The notes beneath the pieces were generated by a model, which was not told where the DNA came from, did no database searches, and worked only from the letters and a program-made list of their open reading frames with translations. A DNA stretch of 64,000 bases from Roseateles violae (lineage in GTDB: Bacteria > Pseudomonadota > Gammaproteobacteria > Burkholderiales > Burkholderiaceae_C): NCBI RefSeq assembly GCF_030410485.1, contig NZ_JAUHHC010000004.1, positions 1 through 64,000 on the forward strand. Reading direction: 5' to 3'. A program made the position numbers and the translations under genes. Below are positions 24,201-39,200 of this stretch, piece by piece. Each line of letters starts with the position of its first letter. Within the stretch, counting starts at the first letter, position 1.

Positions 24201-27200
24201 CGCCCGGCCTGCCCTTCACCGCCCCCCTGCCCAGCGGCAGCGAGACCCAGCTCTACAGCTTCACGGCCGCGGCCGGCGACAAATTCTTCTTCGACGTCCA
24301 GCAGGTCGGCAGCAGCACCGGCGTCTGGCGCCTCTACGGCCCGACCGGCAATCTGCTGGCCAAGCTCGACAGCATGGCCGATCTGGATGTGCAGACTTTG
24401 GCCGAGGCGGGCCGCTACACGATCGCCATCGAGGGCCGCTACGACGCCAGCGCCGCCAATGCGCTGCGCATGCTGGTGCAGCCGCTGCCCGAGGTGGCGC
24501 CGGTGCGCATCACCGGCCTCGAATACCAGCCGGCCGCCGACCTGGTCGCCCAGGGTCTGCAGCTTGTCGGCGAAGGCGGCGTGATCGAGTCGGGCGGCGC
24601 GATCACCGTCTCCTGGAGCGATCGCAACGAGGGCACGCTGCCGACCGCCGGCAGCTGGCGCGACCGCGTCGTCCTCAGCCGCGTCGATACCGGCGAGCTG
24701 CTGGCCACCGTGCTGCTGCCCTATGACGCCGGCAACGAGGGCCCGCTGGCCGCGGGCGCCGCGCTGGCGCGCTCGGTACAGCTGACCCTGCCGGAAGGCC
24801 TGCGCGGCGCCGGCCTGCTGCGGGTGGCGGTCAACGTCGACGTCGACAACGCGCTGGACGAGCGCAATCCGGCCGGCAGCGCCGAGAACAACAACAGCGC
24901 CAGCACCGAGGTCACGGCCACCTTGCCGACCTATGCCGATCTGCTGCCCGAGCTGCTCAGCGTGCAGCCCACCGCCGCCGGCTGGGAGCCTGGCGACCGG
25001 GTCACCGTCGCCTGGACCACCCGCAATGCCGGCAATCGCGCCGCCAGCGGGGCCTGGCAGGAGACCCTGGTCGTGCGCAATCTGGTCAACAACCAGATCG
25101 TCTACAGCACCAGCATCGAGCACGACGGCAGCCCCCTGGCCGCCGACGGCGGCAGCGTCGCGCGCAGCCTCTTCTTCGCCTGGCCGGACGGCATCAGCGC
25201 GAACGGCCGCTTTTCCTTCACCGTCACCGTCGATGCGGCCGGCCAGGTGGCCGAGGTCAATGCCGGCGGCAGCGGCGAGAGCAATAACAGCGCCAGCCTG
25301 ACCCGGCTGTCCGCGCCCGATCTGCAGCCCGGCTTCCTGCAACTGGCCCCGGGCCCGGTGCAGAGCGGCGGGCCGCTGACCCTGCACTGGTCGCTCAGCA
25401 ATGCCGGCAACTCGACCGTGCTGAGCGGCTTCGCCGAGCGGGTCACCGTCTTCAACAACACGACCCACCAGACGATTCTGAGCCAGCTGATCGTCTATGA
25501 CCCCGCCGTGGACGGCGATATCGCCGCCTTTGGCCAGCGCCAGCGCGTGCTGACCCTGCAACTCCCCGAGGGCGCGGCCGGCGCCGGCAATCTGACCATC
25601 ACCGTCAGCAGCGATGTCAACAACGAGCTGATCGAGGTCAACAACGCCGGCACCGCCGAGTCCAACAATTCGGCCAGCATCGACGTCGTTTCCAGCGTCG
25701 CCGCCTACCCGAACCTGAAGGTCGGCGCGCCGGTCGCGCCGGCCAACGCCAAGGGCGGCCAGACGGTCAGCGTCAGCTGGACCGTGACCAATATCGGCAG
25801 CGTCGCCGCCACCGGCAGCTGGGTCGACCGCCTGGAACTGTCCGCCAACAGCAGCTACGGCGACGGCGACCAGCGCGCCAGCGCCGAGGTCGGACACAGC
25901 GGCCCGCTGGCCGCCGGCGCCTCCTACACGGCCACCGCACAGATCACGCTGCCGCTGCAGTTCGACGGCACGCTGAACTGGATCGTCCGCACCGACGCCG
26001 GCAATGCGCTGCTGGAGCCGGACACGCGCGCCGACAACACCTCGCCCGCCACGCCGATCCAGGTGGCGGCGCCCTATTCCGATCTCCATGTCGAGGTGGT
26101 CAGCGCGCCGACGGCGGCCGTCGCCGGCACGCAGATCGAGATCGCCTGGCGGGTGCGCAATGTCGGCGACACGCCGGCCACCGGCAGCTGGAAGGACCGC
26201 CTGGTGCTATCCCAGGACGGCGTGATCGACAGCGGCGATCTGGTGCTCGCGACCGTGCTGCACAACGGCCCGCTGAGCCCGCAGGACGCCTATACCGAGC
26301 GGCGGACCATCGCGCTGCCCGCCGATCTCAGCGGCAGCTGGTTCGTGCTGCTGAAGAGCGATCTGGACGGCAGCGTCTACGAGGGCGCGCGCCTGGGCAA
26401 CAACCTGGGCATGGCGCCCGCTGCGCTGGCCGTCTCCGCCGCGCCGGCCGCCGATCTGGTCGCGAGCCAGGTGCTGGCGCCCGGCGAGGCGCTCAGCGGC
26501 GCGGCCGCCACGGTCGCCTGGACCGTCAGCAATGCCGGCGAGGCCGCCGCGACCGGCCCCTGGGTCGACTACGTCTATCTGAGCGCCAATGGCCAGTTGG
26601 CCGGCGCCGTCCTGCTGGGCACGCGCACGCGCAACGAGGGGCTGGCCGCCGGCGCGCATTACGACGCCACGCTGCAGGTCCAGCTGCCGGCATGGGCCGA
26701 CACCGACAGCGCGCGCATCCTGGTCCTCACCGACGCCGGCCAGCGCGTCTACGAATCGCAGCGCGAGGCGAACAACCTGGCCGCCGCGGCCCAGCCGATC
26801 GCGCTGCGCCACGTCAATCTGGTCGCGGCCGAGCTGCAGGCGCCGGACACGGCCGCCTCCGGCGACCCGCTGCATGTGGTGCTGAACGTCGCTCAGTCCG
26901 GCAGCACGGGCCTCAGCGGCAGCTGGACCGACAAGCTCTATCTGTCCGCGACGCCGACCCTGGGCAGCGGCGCCCGCCTGCTCGACAGCAAGCCGAGCAG
27001 CCGGCAGCTGGACGCCGGCGGCGGCTACAGCCTCAGCTTCGACATCACCTTGCCGGTCGATGTGCAGGGCCGCTGGTATTTGCTTGCCGTGACCGACTCG
27101 CAGGACCAGATCGAGGAAGTCGCCAGCGAAAACGACAATCTGGCCGTTCGGGCGATCGATCTGACGCTGGCGCCCTATGCCGATCTGGTGGTCGGCAATG

Positions 27201-30200
27201 TGACGGCGCCGCAGCGGGTGATCGCCGACCCGGCGCGGGTGACGGTCGGCTGGACGGTCAGCAATGCCGGCACCGGCGCCGGCCTGGTGAACGGCTGGAC
27301 CGACAGGGTGGTGCTGTCGACCGACGACATCATCGGCAATGCCGACGACCTGCTGCTGGGCAGCTTCGCCCACGAGGGCGGGCTGGCCAAGGACCAGAGC
27401 TACAGCCGCAGCGAAACCATCTTCGCGCCGGCCAACTACCGGCCCGATCGCTACCAGGTCTTCGTCCTCACCGACGCGGCCGGCCAGGTGTTCGAGAACG
27501 GCCAGGAGGCGAACAACCGCGCCAGCGCCGCCGCGACGCTGGATCTGATGCCGCGGCCCTATGCCGATCTGGTGCTGACCGATCTGAGCGTGCAGCCCAG
27601 CGCGCAGTCCGGCGGCAAGCTGGCCGTCAGCTGGAGCGTCGCCAACACGGGGCTGGGCGTCACCAGCGTCAACGGCTGGAGCGACGTCGTCAGCCTCTCG
27701 CGCAACCCGGACGGCAGCGCCCCCTTCCTGAATGTCGGCTTCGACCACCTCGGCTCGCTGGCCGCCGGCGGCAGCTACAGCCGCACGGGCGAGATCACGC
27801 TGCCGCAGGACCTGTCCGGCACGATCTATGTGACGGTGCGGACCAACAGCGGCCAGCAGGCCTTCGAGTTCATCTTCAACGACGCCGCCAATGCGCGCAG
27901 CGCCGGCCCGGTGCAGATCACGCAGTCGCCGACGCCGGACCTCAAGGTCACCGGCATCAGCGCGCCGACGGCCGCCAACGAGAGCGACACGGTCGACATC
28001 ACCTGGACCGTGCTGAACGACGGCCAGGCCGCCGCCCGGGGCAGCTGGACCGATGTGGTCTCGCTGCGCCGCGTCGGCGTCGACCCCAACGACCCGGCCT
28101 CGCCGCGGCCCATCTTCCTGGGCAGCTACACGACGAGCGGCCCGCTGGGCGCGGGCCTCAGCTACACCCGCACCGAGCGCATCAAGCTGCCGGCCCGCAT
28201 CGAGCAGGGCTGGCAGGTGGTCGTGTCCACCGACACCGGCAACACGGTGTTCGAAGGCAGCCCCGAGATCGACAACAACACGCGGGTCAACAACGTCACC
28301 ACCGTGCTGTCCCTGCTGCCGCGCCCCGATCTGCAGGTCGAGAACATCACTTTGCCGAGCAGCTCCATCACCGCCGGCAGCACCGCCTCGGTCAGCTTCG
28401 TGGTCGTCAACCGCGGCTCGGTGCCGACGACGACGCCGCACTGGGTCGACCGCGTCTATTTCTCGCTGGACGACCAGCCCGGCAACGACATCCTGCTGGC
28501 CACCGTGGCCAACGGTTCGGCGCTGGACGCCAACGGCGGCCAGTACCCGAGCAACTCGGTCAGCTTCGTGCTGCCCGAGCGCCTGCGCGGCCCCGGCCGC
28601 ATCCTCGTGATCGCCGACGCCGACGGTGCGGTGGACGAATACCCGAGCATCAACGAGCGCAACAACTTCGCCAGCGTGCCGGTCACCATCACGGCCCAGC
28701 CGCTGGCCGATCTGGTGATGTCGGCCGTCGTCGCGCCGACGCAGGGTGTCTATGGCGGCGAGGTGTCGGTCAGCTATACCGTCACCAACAAGGGCTCGGC
28801 GCCGACCAGCGTGCCGAGCTGGACCGACAGCATCTGGCTGACCAAGGACAAGACCCGGCCCAGCCCCGGCCCGCGCTCGGTGCTGTCCCATGATGGCTCG
28901 CCCATCGTCATCCCCGGCAATGACGCGGTGCTTCTGGGCAGCTTCGGCCATGCCGGCGCGCTGGCCGTCGGCGAGAGCTATACGCAGACCGTCAAGGTTC
29001 GCATCCCGCAGCAGATCGCCTCGGGCACCTACTACATCACGCCCTGGAGCGATGCCTACGACGGCGTCTTCGAAGACCAGCTCGCCAGCAACGTCAATCC
29101 GGACGATCCGAACGAGGCCGACAGCAGCAATTACAAGGCGCGCGCGATCGACATCATCGGCACGCCGACCCCGCCGCTGCCCGACCTGATCGTCACCGAG
29201 ATCAGCAGCAATGCCACGGCCGCGCAGCCGGGCTCGGTCGACGGCCCGCTGACGGTCAGCTGGACGGTGCGCAATATCGGCGAGGGCCAGGCGATCGGCG
29301 TCGGCGGCACCTGGTACGACTATGTCTTCGCCCACGACACCGCCAATATCGACGACCCGAATGCCAAGGTCTGGTTCCTGGGCGCCTTCGAGCGCGCCAG
29401 GTCGCTGGACGCGCTGCAGAGCTACACGCAGACCAAGAGCTTCGAGCTGGCGCCGGCGCTGAAGGGCCTGCGCATCTCGGTGATCGCCGATGCGAATCCG
29501 ATCGCGCCCTTCGTCATCGAGAGCAACGAGCTGAACAATCTGAAGACCATCGATGCGACGATCGTCGCGCGCCCCGCCGATCTGAAGGTCACCTCGATCA
29601 GCACCCAGCCGCTCAACTACTCGGGCGAGAAGACGCAGCTGAGCTGGACCGTGCTCAACGACGGCGCCGACGTCTGGAGCGGCACCCATTTCTGGAGCGA
29701 CCGCGTCTACATCTCGCCCGATCCGACCTTCGGCAACCGCGCGGTCTCGCTGGGCAGCTTCGTCCATGCGGCCGGCGGCGGCCTGGCCCATGGCCAGAGC
29801 TACACGACGACGGCCGAGGTCACCGTGCCGGCCGGCTGGGACGGGCCCTACTACGTCTATGTCTTCACCGACGCCGCGCCGGAACCGAACGGCAGCGAGC
29901 CCAACGCGGGCAAGAACAGCGACGCGCTCGCCTTCTTCGGCGGCTCGGTCTACGAGGGCGCCGCCGCCACCAACAATATGGGCCGGGCCGACATCGCCAT
30001 CACCTACCGCGAGCCCGATCTGAAGATCACGCAGATCACGGTGCCGGGCGCGGTCAGCTCCGGCCAGTCGGTGGCGCTGAGCTTCACCGTCAGCAACCAG
30101 GGCACGCGCGATACGCGGCAATGGTCCTGGTTCGACCGCATCTATCTGTCGCGCGATCCCTCGCTGGACAGCAGCGATCTGCAGCTGGCCAGCTTTATTC

Positions 30201-33200
30201 ACTACGGCGGCCTGGCCAAGGACGGCAGCTACACGGTCAACACGACGCTGCAGATCCCCCCCGATGCCGACGGCCCCTTCTACCTGATCGCCTACACCGA
30301 TGCCGACGTCGTCGGCACCGAGCCCAATGGCGCGGCCAATGTCGGCGTCAAGCAGGTGTTCCAGAACCGCGACGCGGTCCCCGAGTTCCGCGACGAGGGC
30401 AATAACGTGGTCGTGCTGCCGCTGCAGGTCACGCTCTCGCCGGCCGCCGATCTGCATGTGGCCAGCGTCGGCGCCACGCCCGAGCAGCCGACCCGCGGCC
30501 AGACCCTGACCGTCAACTACACGGTCGTCAACCAGGGCGGCGCGGCCACGGCAGCCAATGCGGTCTGGCGCGACCAGGTCTATCTCTCGGTCGATCCGGT
30601 GCTGGATCTGCGCAGCGACCGCTATCTGGGCGACATCGAGCACAAGGGCATGGTCGCCGCCGGCGGGCACTACGACGGCAGCGGCACGTTCAAGCTGCCG
30701 GCCGGTCTGACCGGCTCCTACTACGTCTTCGTCGTTACCGATCCTATCCTCAGCCCGAGCGGCGAGCCGCGCGGCAAGGTCTTCGAGGGCACGCGCGAGG
30801 ACAATAACGCGACGGCCACCCAGGCGCCCATCATCATCAAGCTGCCGCCGCCGTCCGACCTGGTCGTCGACGACATCGTCCTGCCCGCCAGCGGCACGAC
30901 CGGCGACGAGGTCAAGATCAAGTTCACCGTCAGCAACAGCCCGACGGCCGCCGCCGCCGAGGGCTCCTGGACCGACTCCGTCTATCTGTCGGTCGACAGC
31001 GAATGGGGCCTGCAGGACATCCTGCTCGGCAAGGTGCTCCACCAAGGTACGCTGGCCGCTGGCGACAGCTATGTCTCCGAGCTGACGGCCAAGCTGCCGC
31101 CGGCCAAGGCCGGCAGCTACCGCATCATCGTCCGCGCCGACATCTACAACGAGGTCAACGAGGGCTCCGGCGGCAACATCGGCGAGCGCAACAACACCAC
31201 GTCCAGCGCCGGCCCGATCAGCATCAGCGTGCCCACGCTGGGCCTGGGCGTGCCGCTGGAGACGACGCTCGCCCCGGGCGAGCAGCGCCTGTACCGGGTG
31301 ACGGTCGGCGCCAACGAGACGCTGCAGGTCGTGCTGGATGCGGACGACGAGCTGACATCGAACGAGCTCTACGTCCGCTACGGCGACGCCGCCAGCCCCT
31401 CGGCCTTCGATTTCGGCGCGCTGCAGCAGCTGTCGGCCGACCCGATGACGCGGGTGCCGACCACCCAGGCGGGCGACTACTACGTGCTGATCTCGGGCCG
31501 GCCCGGCAACAAGAACAGCACGCCGGTGACGCTGAGCGCCAAGCTCCTGCCCTTCAGCATCACCGACATCGCGCAGGACCAGGGCGGCGACGGCAAATGG
31601 GTCAGCGCCACCATCAGCGGCGCCGGCTTCAAGCCGGGCGCCGTCGTCAAGCTGGTGCGGCCGGGCATCCTCGAGGTGGCGCCGGCCCGCTACCAGGTGA
31701 TCGACGCGACGACGATCAAGGCAATCTTCGACCTGACCGAGGTGCCGCACGGCCTCTACGACGTTGCCGTCATCAACCCCGATGGCGCGATGGCCACCCT
31801 GCCCTACCGCTATCTGGTCGAGACGGCGCTGCCGATCGACGTGACCATCGGCCTGGGCGGCCCGCGCGTCGTGCCCTCGGGCCAGACCGGGCTCTACAGC
31901 ATCTCGCTGCAAAGCCTGACCAATGTCGACACGCCCTATGTCTACTTCAGCTTCGGCGTGACCGAGCTGGGCGACAACGCCAAGGTCTACGGCCTGCCCT
32001 ACACGACCTTCAGCTCCAACGTCGGCGGCCGGCCGGACGGCGATCTGCGCAGCGACGTCGGCTGGGCCAGCCTGGACAGCGAGGTGAACAGCTTCGGCAC
32101 GATGCTGGCGCCCGGTTATGCGCTGGACGTCGAGGCCGGTGGCTATGTCGGCATGAATTTCACCGTCACCGCCTGTCCGGGCCTGCAGGCGATCTTCGAC
32201 CGCAATTTCGAGGCCTACAGGCGCGCCGTCTACGAGGCCCGGCCCGATCTGGCCAAGGCCGATGTGCTGAAGGACGGCGTCGGCTCGCTGGGCAGCTGGC
32301 TGGCCGAATGGTTCAGCAACCCGAACGCCAAGATCAACGACTGCATCGGCCTGTTCGCGCCCTTCCTGTTCAATGTGAACGCGGCGGCCACGCCGCTGAC
32401 CCGCGACGAGTTCGTGCTGCTGCAGACCCGGGAGGCCGAGCGCCTGCGCACGGCCGTGCTGGCCGACACCAAGGCCAATGCGAGCCTGGTCAATCTCGCG
32501 GCCGACCGCGACACCTGGGTTCAGGCCTATCTGGGCGCGCTGGAAGAAAGCGGCCTCTTGCGTCCGGCCGACCAGGCGCCGCCGATCCGCAGCGACGAGA
32601 AGGTCATCAGCCTGATGGCGACGCTGGCCAGCGGCATCCTGATCGGCCCGGTCGGCCAGCAGATCGCCGGCCCGGCAACGCTGAGCGCCTTCTTCGAACA
32701 GATGCACAAGTGGTACGGCGACATGCCGGGCACGCTCACCGATCTGCTCGGCGTCGATCACCGCGAATCGCAGGAATGCGGCGAGTACAACATTCCGGTG
32801 CCGGTCTCGGGCAACTATGCCGACTACAACCTGGCGCTCTCGCACCCGACCTACTTCCAGTCGATCAATATCTTCTCGCCGTTCAGCGCCAGCTCGGCCG
32901 TCACATCGACCGACCCGGGCTTCTCCTCGCTGGCCAGCAGCAATCAGCTGAGCCTGCTGGAGCTGCAGAAGCTGTTCGACCAGATCGCGCAGAACAACAA
33001 CGACGGCGCCCTGATCATCGGCCCGAACGGCTATGGCGACCAGCAGTTCCTGCCCGCCAACACGCCGCTGCCCTACACGATCCGCTTCGCCAACCCGAGC
33101 GGCGCCGCGACGGCCGCCGAACAGCTGCGCATCTCGACCCAGCTGGACAGCGATCTCTCGCTGCGCTCCTTCCGCCTCGGCGACGTCAACATCGGCGGCA

Positions 33201-36200
33201 TCACCATCCATGTGCCGCAGGACCGCGCCGCCTTCCAGGGCGACTTCGATCTGCGCAACTCGCTGGGTTTCATCGTGCGCGTCAGCGCCGGCGTCGACCC
33301 GGACACGCGCATCGCAACATGGTTGCTGCAGGCCATCGACCCCGACACAGGCGAGGTGCTGCAGGACGCCACCCGCGGCCTGCTGCAGCCCGACGATGCG
33401 CAGGGCCGCGGCCAGGGCTTCGTCAGCTACACGGTGCAGGCCGCCTTCGAGGCGCAGGACGGCGCGACGGTAGAGGCGCAGGCCCGCGTCGAGCTGGACG
33501 GCCGCGCGCCGATGGAAACGGCCCGCATCAGCAGCACGCTGGACCTGAGCCCGCCGACGACCACCTTGAGCGCCGCGCCGGTCCAGGCCGGCAGCGCCGA
33601 CTACCAGGTGAACTGGCAGGCCAGCGACGGCAACACCGGCTCGGGCGTGCGCAGCACCACCGTCTATGTGCGCGAGGACGGCGGCGCCTGGACGATCTGG
33701 AAGCAGCAGAGCACCGACAGCAGCGGCGTCTACAGCGGCCGCGCCGGCCACAGCTACCAGTTCCTGGCCCTGTCGATCGACAACGCCGGGAATCGCGAGC
33801 TGGCCCCCAGCAGCGACCTGCCCAGCGACGGCGCCGTGGTCGATCTCGGCGGCACGCCCCAGGTCGGCCGCACGACGCAGGACATCGCCCCCGCACCGCC
33901 ACCCAGCAATGCCGACAGCACGAAGGAGCTGTTCCTGAAGGCCCGGCAGAACCTGCCCGGCCCGGTCTCCTCGCGGCCCTCGCTGTTCCAGACCGTGCTG
34001 GCGCCCTTCGCCGGCGAGGCCTTCGGCACCGGCATCACGCAGAGCTTCGCCGGCATCGGCCCGCTGGCCCTGCTGCAGCGCCCGGACGGGACCTTTGTCG
34101 TCAGCGGCGGCGGCAACCGCGGCGCCCTCTATCTGTTCGACGCCACCGGAGGCCGCGCGCTGGCGCCGGCCGTTCAGCTGGACAGCCCCATCTACGACCT
34201 CGCCTATGACGCTGGCGGCGGGCTCTGGGCCACCAGCGGCGGCGGCCAGCTGCTGGAGCTCGACCCGCAGTCGCTGGAGATCATCAACCGCTACGGCGAC
34301 AGCCTGACGCAGTCGCTGGCCTTCGATCGCGCCAAGGGCCTGTTCTACGTCTCCTCCGGCAATGGCGTCGAGCGCTTCGACCCGGTCACGCGGAGCTTCA
34401 GCCACTTCAGCAATATCCGTGTCGACGATCTCGCGATCGCGCCGGACGGCAGCCTCTGGGCCAGCGCCTGGCCCCAGCGCGGCCAGATCATCCGTTTCGA
34501 TGCTCAGGGCCGCGCGCAGGCGCAGCTGGACATAGCCGCCGAGCTCGACTCGCTCGCCTTCGGCCAGGCCGGTACCGCCTTGCAGGGCCTGCTCTTCGTC
34601 TCGGCCCGCATCGAATCGGGCAGCCCCGACAAGGCCAGCCTCTATATGGTGGACCTGGCGACGATGAACTGGCTGGCCGTCGCCCAAGGCGGCCCCAGCG
34701 CCGAGCAGTTGCTGGCCACCGACGACGGTCGCCTGCTGATCGCCAATGGCAGCCAGGTCGACGTGCTGGCCCCCCTGGTCGCCCCGGCCGTGCTGCGCAC
34801 CAGTCCGGCCGCCGGCGCCATCGTCGCGCTGCCGCTCAGCAGCCTGACCGTCACCTTCGACCACGATATGCGCGTCGGCAGCGACGGCGACCTCGCCTCG
34901 GTTACCAACGTCGCCAACTACCACCTCGTCGATGACACGGGCAAGGCCGTCACGATCGCTTCGTTGGCTTATGACCCGGCCAGCCGCACGGTGACCTTGC
35001 GCTTCGAGTCGCCCGACGGCGGCAACTACACGCTGACCATCGCCAAGCGCATCCGCTCGGCGGTCGGCCTGGAGATGGCCGCCCCGCACCAGGTCGCCTT
35101 CACCGCGGTGTCGGACTTCTCGACCCTGCTGGACATCCAGTTCCTCGCCACCCGCTCCGACCGCGCCAGCGGCACCCTGTCCTTCGACGTCAAGGTCACG
35201 AACAAGAGCGACTACGACCTCAAGGTGCCGCTGCTGCTGGTGTTGGACCCCTCGCGCTACTTCGCCGGCTCGGTCGCCGGCGCGACCAGCGGGGCCAACG
35301 GCCTGTGGCTGCTCGACCTGGGCACCGGCCTGCCCGGCGGCGTGTTCGCGCGCGGCGCGTCGACGCAGCTGACGACGATCAAGCTGAACAACCCGTTGGG
35401 CCAGCGGGTCGAGATCGGCGCCGGCGTCTATGCCCTGCCCTATCCGAACCAGACGCCGAGCTTCCAGCAGGCACCGCTGACCCAGGCCCGGGCCGGCACG
35501 CCCTATGTCTACGAAGCCAAGGCCGAAGATCCCGAGCACAGCGCGCTGACCTGGGTCATGCTGCAGGGCCCGCAAGGCGCGACAGTGGATGCCGCGACCG
35601 GTCTCCTGCGCTGGACGCCCACGCCCGACAGCCCCGAAAAGAGCTCCATCGTCCTGCGCGTCTACGACACCCGCGGTGCCTACGCGACCCAGGCCTTCGT
35701 CATCGAGACCGAGGGCGCCAACCGCGCGCCGCTGCTGGACCTGCCGAGCTCCGTGCGCCTGATCGAGGGCCAGGCCTTCACGCTGGCCATCACCGCCGCC
35801 GACCCCGAGGGTCGGCCGCTCAGCTATTCGGCCAACGGCCTGCCGCCCGGTGCCCGCTTCGACAGCCAGCGCGCCGTCTTTGAATGGACGCCGGGCTATG
35901 ACGCCGCCGGCGACTATCGCGATCTGAGCTTCACCGTCAGCGACGGCATCAACACGGTGACCCGCGTGCTGAGCGTCATCGTCGACCAGGCCAATGCGCC
36001 GCCGGTGCTGCTGGGCATCCCCGATCGCACGGTGCGCCAGGGCGATCCGGTGCAGTTCACGCTGCGCGCCAGCGATGTCGACAGCCAGACGCTCACCTAT
36101 TCCGCCGAGCTGCTGCCGCCCGGCGCGACGCTGGACCCAAACACCGGCGCCTTCCACTGGCTGCCGCCGCTGGACAGCGCCCCCGAATACAGCTTGCGCT

Positions 36201-39200
36201 TCCGCGTCTCCGACGGCGAGACCAGCGTCGAGCGCACCGTCCACTTCACGGTGCTCAATGTCAATGCGGCGCCGGTGTTCGCGCCGGTCCTCAATGCCTC
36301 GGTGCTGGAGGGCCAGACCCTGACCCTGCTGCTGAATGCCGTCGATCCGGACAACCCGCGCTACATCCCGCAGGTGCGCCTGGCCGACGGCACTTTGTCG
36401 GCGCCGGAAGGACCGCAGCCGACCGTGACTTACAGCGTCAGCGGCCTGCCCGACGGCGCGAGCTTCGACCCCTTCACCGGCACGCTGCACTGGACGCCCG
36501 GCTATGACCGGGCCGGCCCCTACAGCATCGTCGTCACCGCCACCGACGATGGCGACGGCAGCGGCACGCCGCTGTCGACCAGCATGACCGTGCCGATCAC
36601 GGTGCTGAACGCGAACCGGCCGCCGCTGGTGCCGGCGCAGGAAAACCTGACCGTGCAGAAGGGCCAGACGGTCGACGTGCCGGTGGAGGTGAGCGACGCC
36701 GACGGCAATCCGCTCGACCTGGTCTTCACCGTCACCCTGCGCGGCCTGCCCTATGAGGTGTCGGTCAATGGCCAGCCGACGCGGGCCGATGGTGGCACGC
36801 CGTTGTTCAACTTCGTCTCGACCGGCAACGGCACCGGTTATCTGCGCATCACCCCCGGCGAGCGCGACCGCGGCGACTACATCGTCACGCTGACGGCCAG
36901 CGACAACGGCGACGGGGGCGGCGCCAAGGACCGGCTCTCGGCCTCGCAGACCTTCGTCGTCAAGATCGCCTCGGCCGCCGAGCCGCCGCTGCTGGCCACC
37001 ATCGGCCCCAAGGTGGCCCTGATCGGCCAGACGCTGCAGTTCACGGTCAAGGCCAGCGACCTCGACCAGGATGCGCTCATCTTCACCGCCAAGGACAAGC
37101 CGGCCAGCGCCAGTCTCGTCCAGGGCAGCCAGTACGGCAGCGCCGTCTTCAGCTGGACGCCGACCGCCGCCGACGCCGGCACGACATCCATCACCTTCAT
37201 CGTCACCGACAGCGCCGGCAACAGCGACCAGCAGACGGTGGCGATCACGGTGCGCAACGAGAACCTCGCGCCCATCCTGCAGCCGATCGGCAATCGCAGC
37301 GTGGCCGAGGGCCAGCTGCTGGACCTGCAGTTCGCCGCCAGCGATGCCAATGGCGACACGCTGACCTACAGCATCGCCAACGCGCCGCCCGGCGCGGTCT
37401 TCGACCCGGTGGCCGGCCGGCTGCGCTGGGCCACCGACTTCTTCTCCGCCGGCATCTACCGCGACGTGCTGGTCACCGTCTCCGACGGCGCGATGAGCAG
37501 CAGCGAAAAGTTCGACATCACCGTCACGCCCACCAACCAGGCGCCGGTGATCGTGCGCATCCCGCCGCTGGGCACGCAGGAGCAGCGCCTGCTGAACTTC
37601 ACCCTGACCGGGGCCGACCCCGACGGTGACGTGCTGACTTACCAGCCGCTGGCGCCGCTGCCCGAGGGGGCCGAGTTCGACCGCGCGACCGGCAGCTTCA
37701 CCTGGCTGCCGGGCTACGAGCAGGCCGGCGCCTACGAGCTGCCGTTCGCCGTGCGCGATCCGCTGGGCCTGCAGGATGCTTTTGTCCTCCATGTGGATGT
37801 CGCCAACGTCAACCGCACGCCCGTGCTGGCCTTCACCCATCACCAGGTGGCGCTGGGCGACACGATGCAGTTCCGCCTGGTCGCCAGCGATGCCGATGCG
37901 GGCACGAATCTGGTCTTCAGCGCCCGCGGCCTGCCCGACGGCGTCGACTTCAACAGCACGAGCGGCCAGATCACTTGGACGCCAACCGCCGGCCAGATCG
38001 GCGACTACCTGGCCGTCGTCGGCGTCAGCGACGGCATCACGACGGTCGAACGCGGCCTCGCCCTGCGCGTCACCGCCCAGCCGGCCGGCCCGGTGCCGAC
38101 CATCGTGCTCACGCCCAGCTTCCCGGCCGTGCCGGGCCAGCCGGTGGCGATCGATGTGCTGGCCGATGCCTTCTCGACACTGGCCGGTCGCACGCTGAGC
38201 GTCAACGGCGCCCCGCTGGCGTTGGACGCCAACGGCCACGCGGTCTTCACCGCGCCGGCGAGCGGCATCTACCAGCTGTTGGCCAGCGCCAGCGACCTCG
38301 ACGGCTACACGGCCAGCAGCACCCTGCTGCTGCGCGTGCGCGATCCGCTGGACCACAACGCACCGGTCGTGGCGCTGGACACCGGCCTCGGCGGCGCCCA
38401 CATCACGGCGCCGCTGGCCGTCACCGGCTCCGTGGCCGACAGCAATCTCGAGCGCTGGACCCTGGCCATCGCCCGCAGCGGCAGCGACAGCTTCACGACC
38501 ATCGCCGGCGGCAATGCCGCGCTTGCCGGCACCCTGGCGACGCTGGACCCGGCCCGCTATGCACCCGGCTTCTACCAGCTGCGCCTGACGGCCACCGACG
38601 TCGCCGGCCGCAGCGCCGAGGCGAGGACCGCCTTCGAGCTGGCCGCCGCCCAGGCCACCGGCCGCTATACCCGCAGCAGCAGCGACTTCAGCGCCAGCTT
38701 GGCGGGCCATGCACTGGACTTCACGCGCCGCTACGACTCCTTCGCCGCGGACCAGGATGGCAGCTTCGGCAAGGGCTGGCGCCTGGCCTGGCGCGATCTG
38801 GATGTGACGGCCGATGTGCCCGCCACCGGCTCCGAGGCCAGCGGCGTCTACAACCCGCTGCGCTGGGGCACGCGCGTCTTCGTCGACACGCCCGACGGCG
38901 GCCGTGCCGGCTTCAGCTTCCAGCCGCTGGCCGTCACGGGCCAGGGCTTCACCTATTACGAGCCGCGCTGGGTGGCGGACGCCGGCGTCGGCTGGCAGCT
39001 GCTCTCGGCTCAGCTGCCGCTGCAGCAGGCCTCGGGCAAGTTTTATTCGCTGGACGACGGCAGCGCCTACAACCCGGCCTCGCTGGCCGGCCAGCGCGCC
39101 CAGTACACGCTGGTCGACACGGCCGGCACGCGCTGGGACATCCAGACCGGCCAGGGCGTCACCGGCATCACCTATGCCGACGGCGTTCACCTGGACGTCA

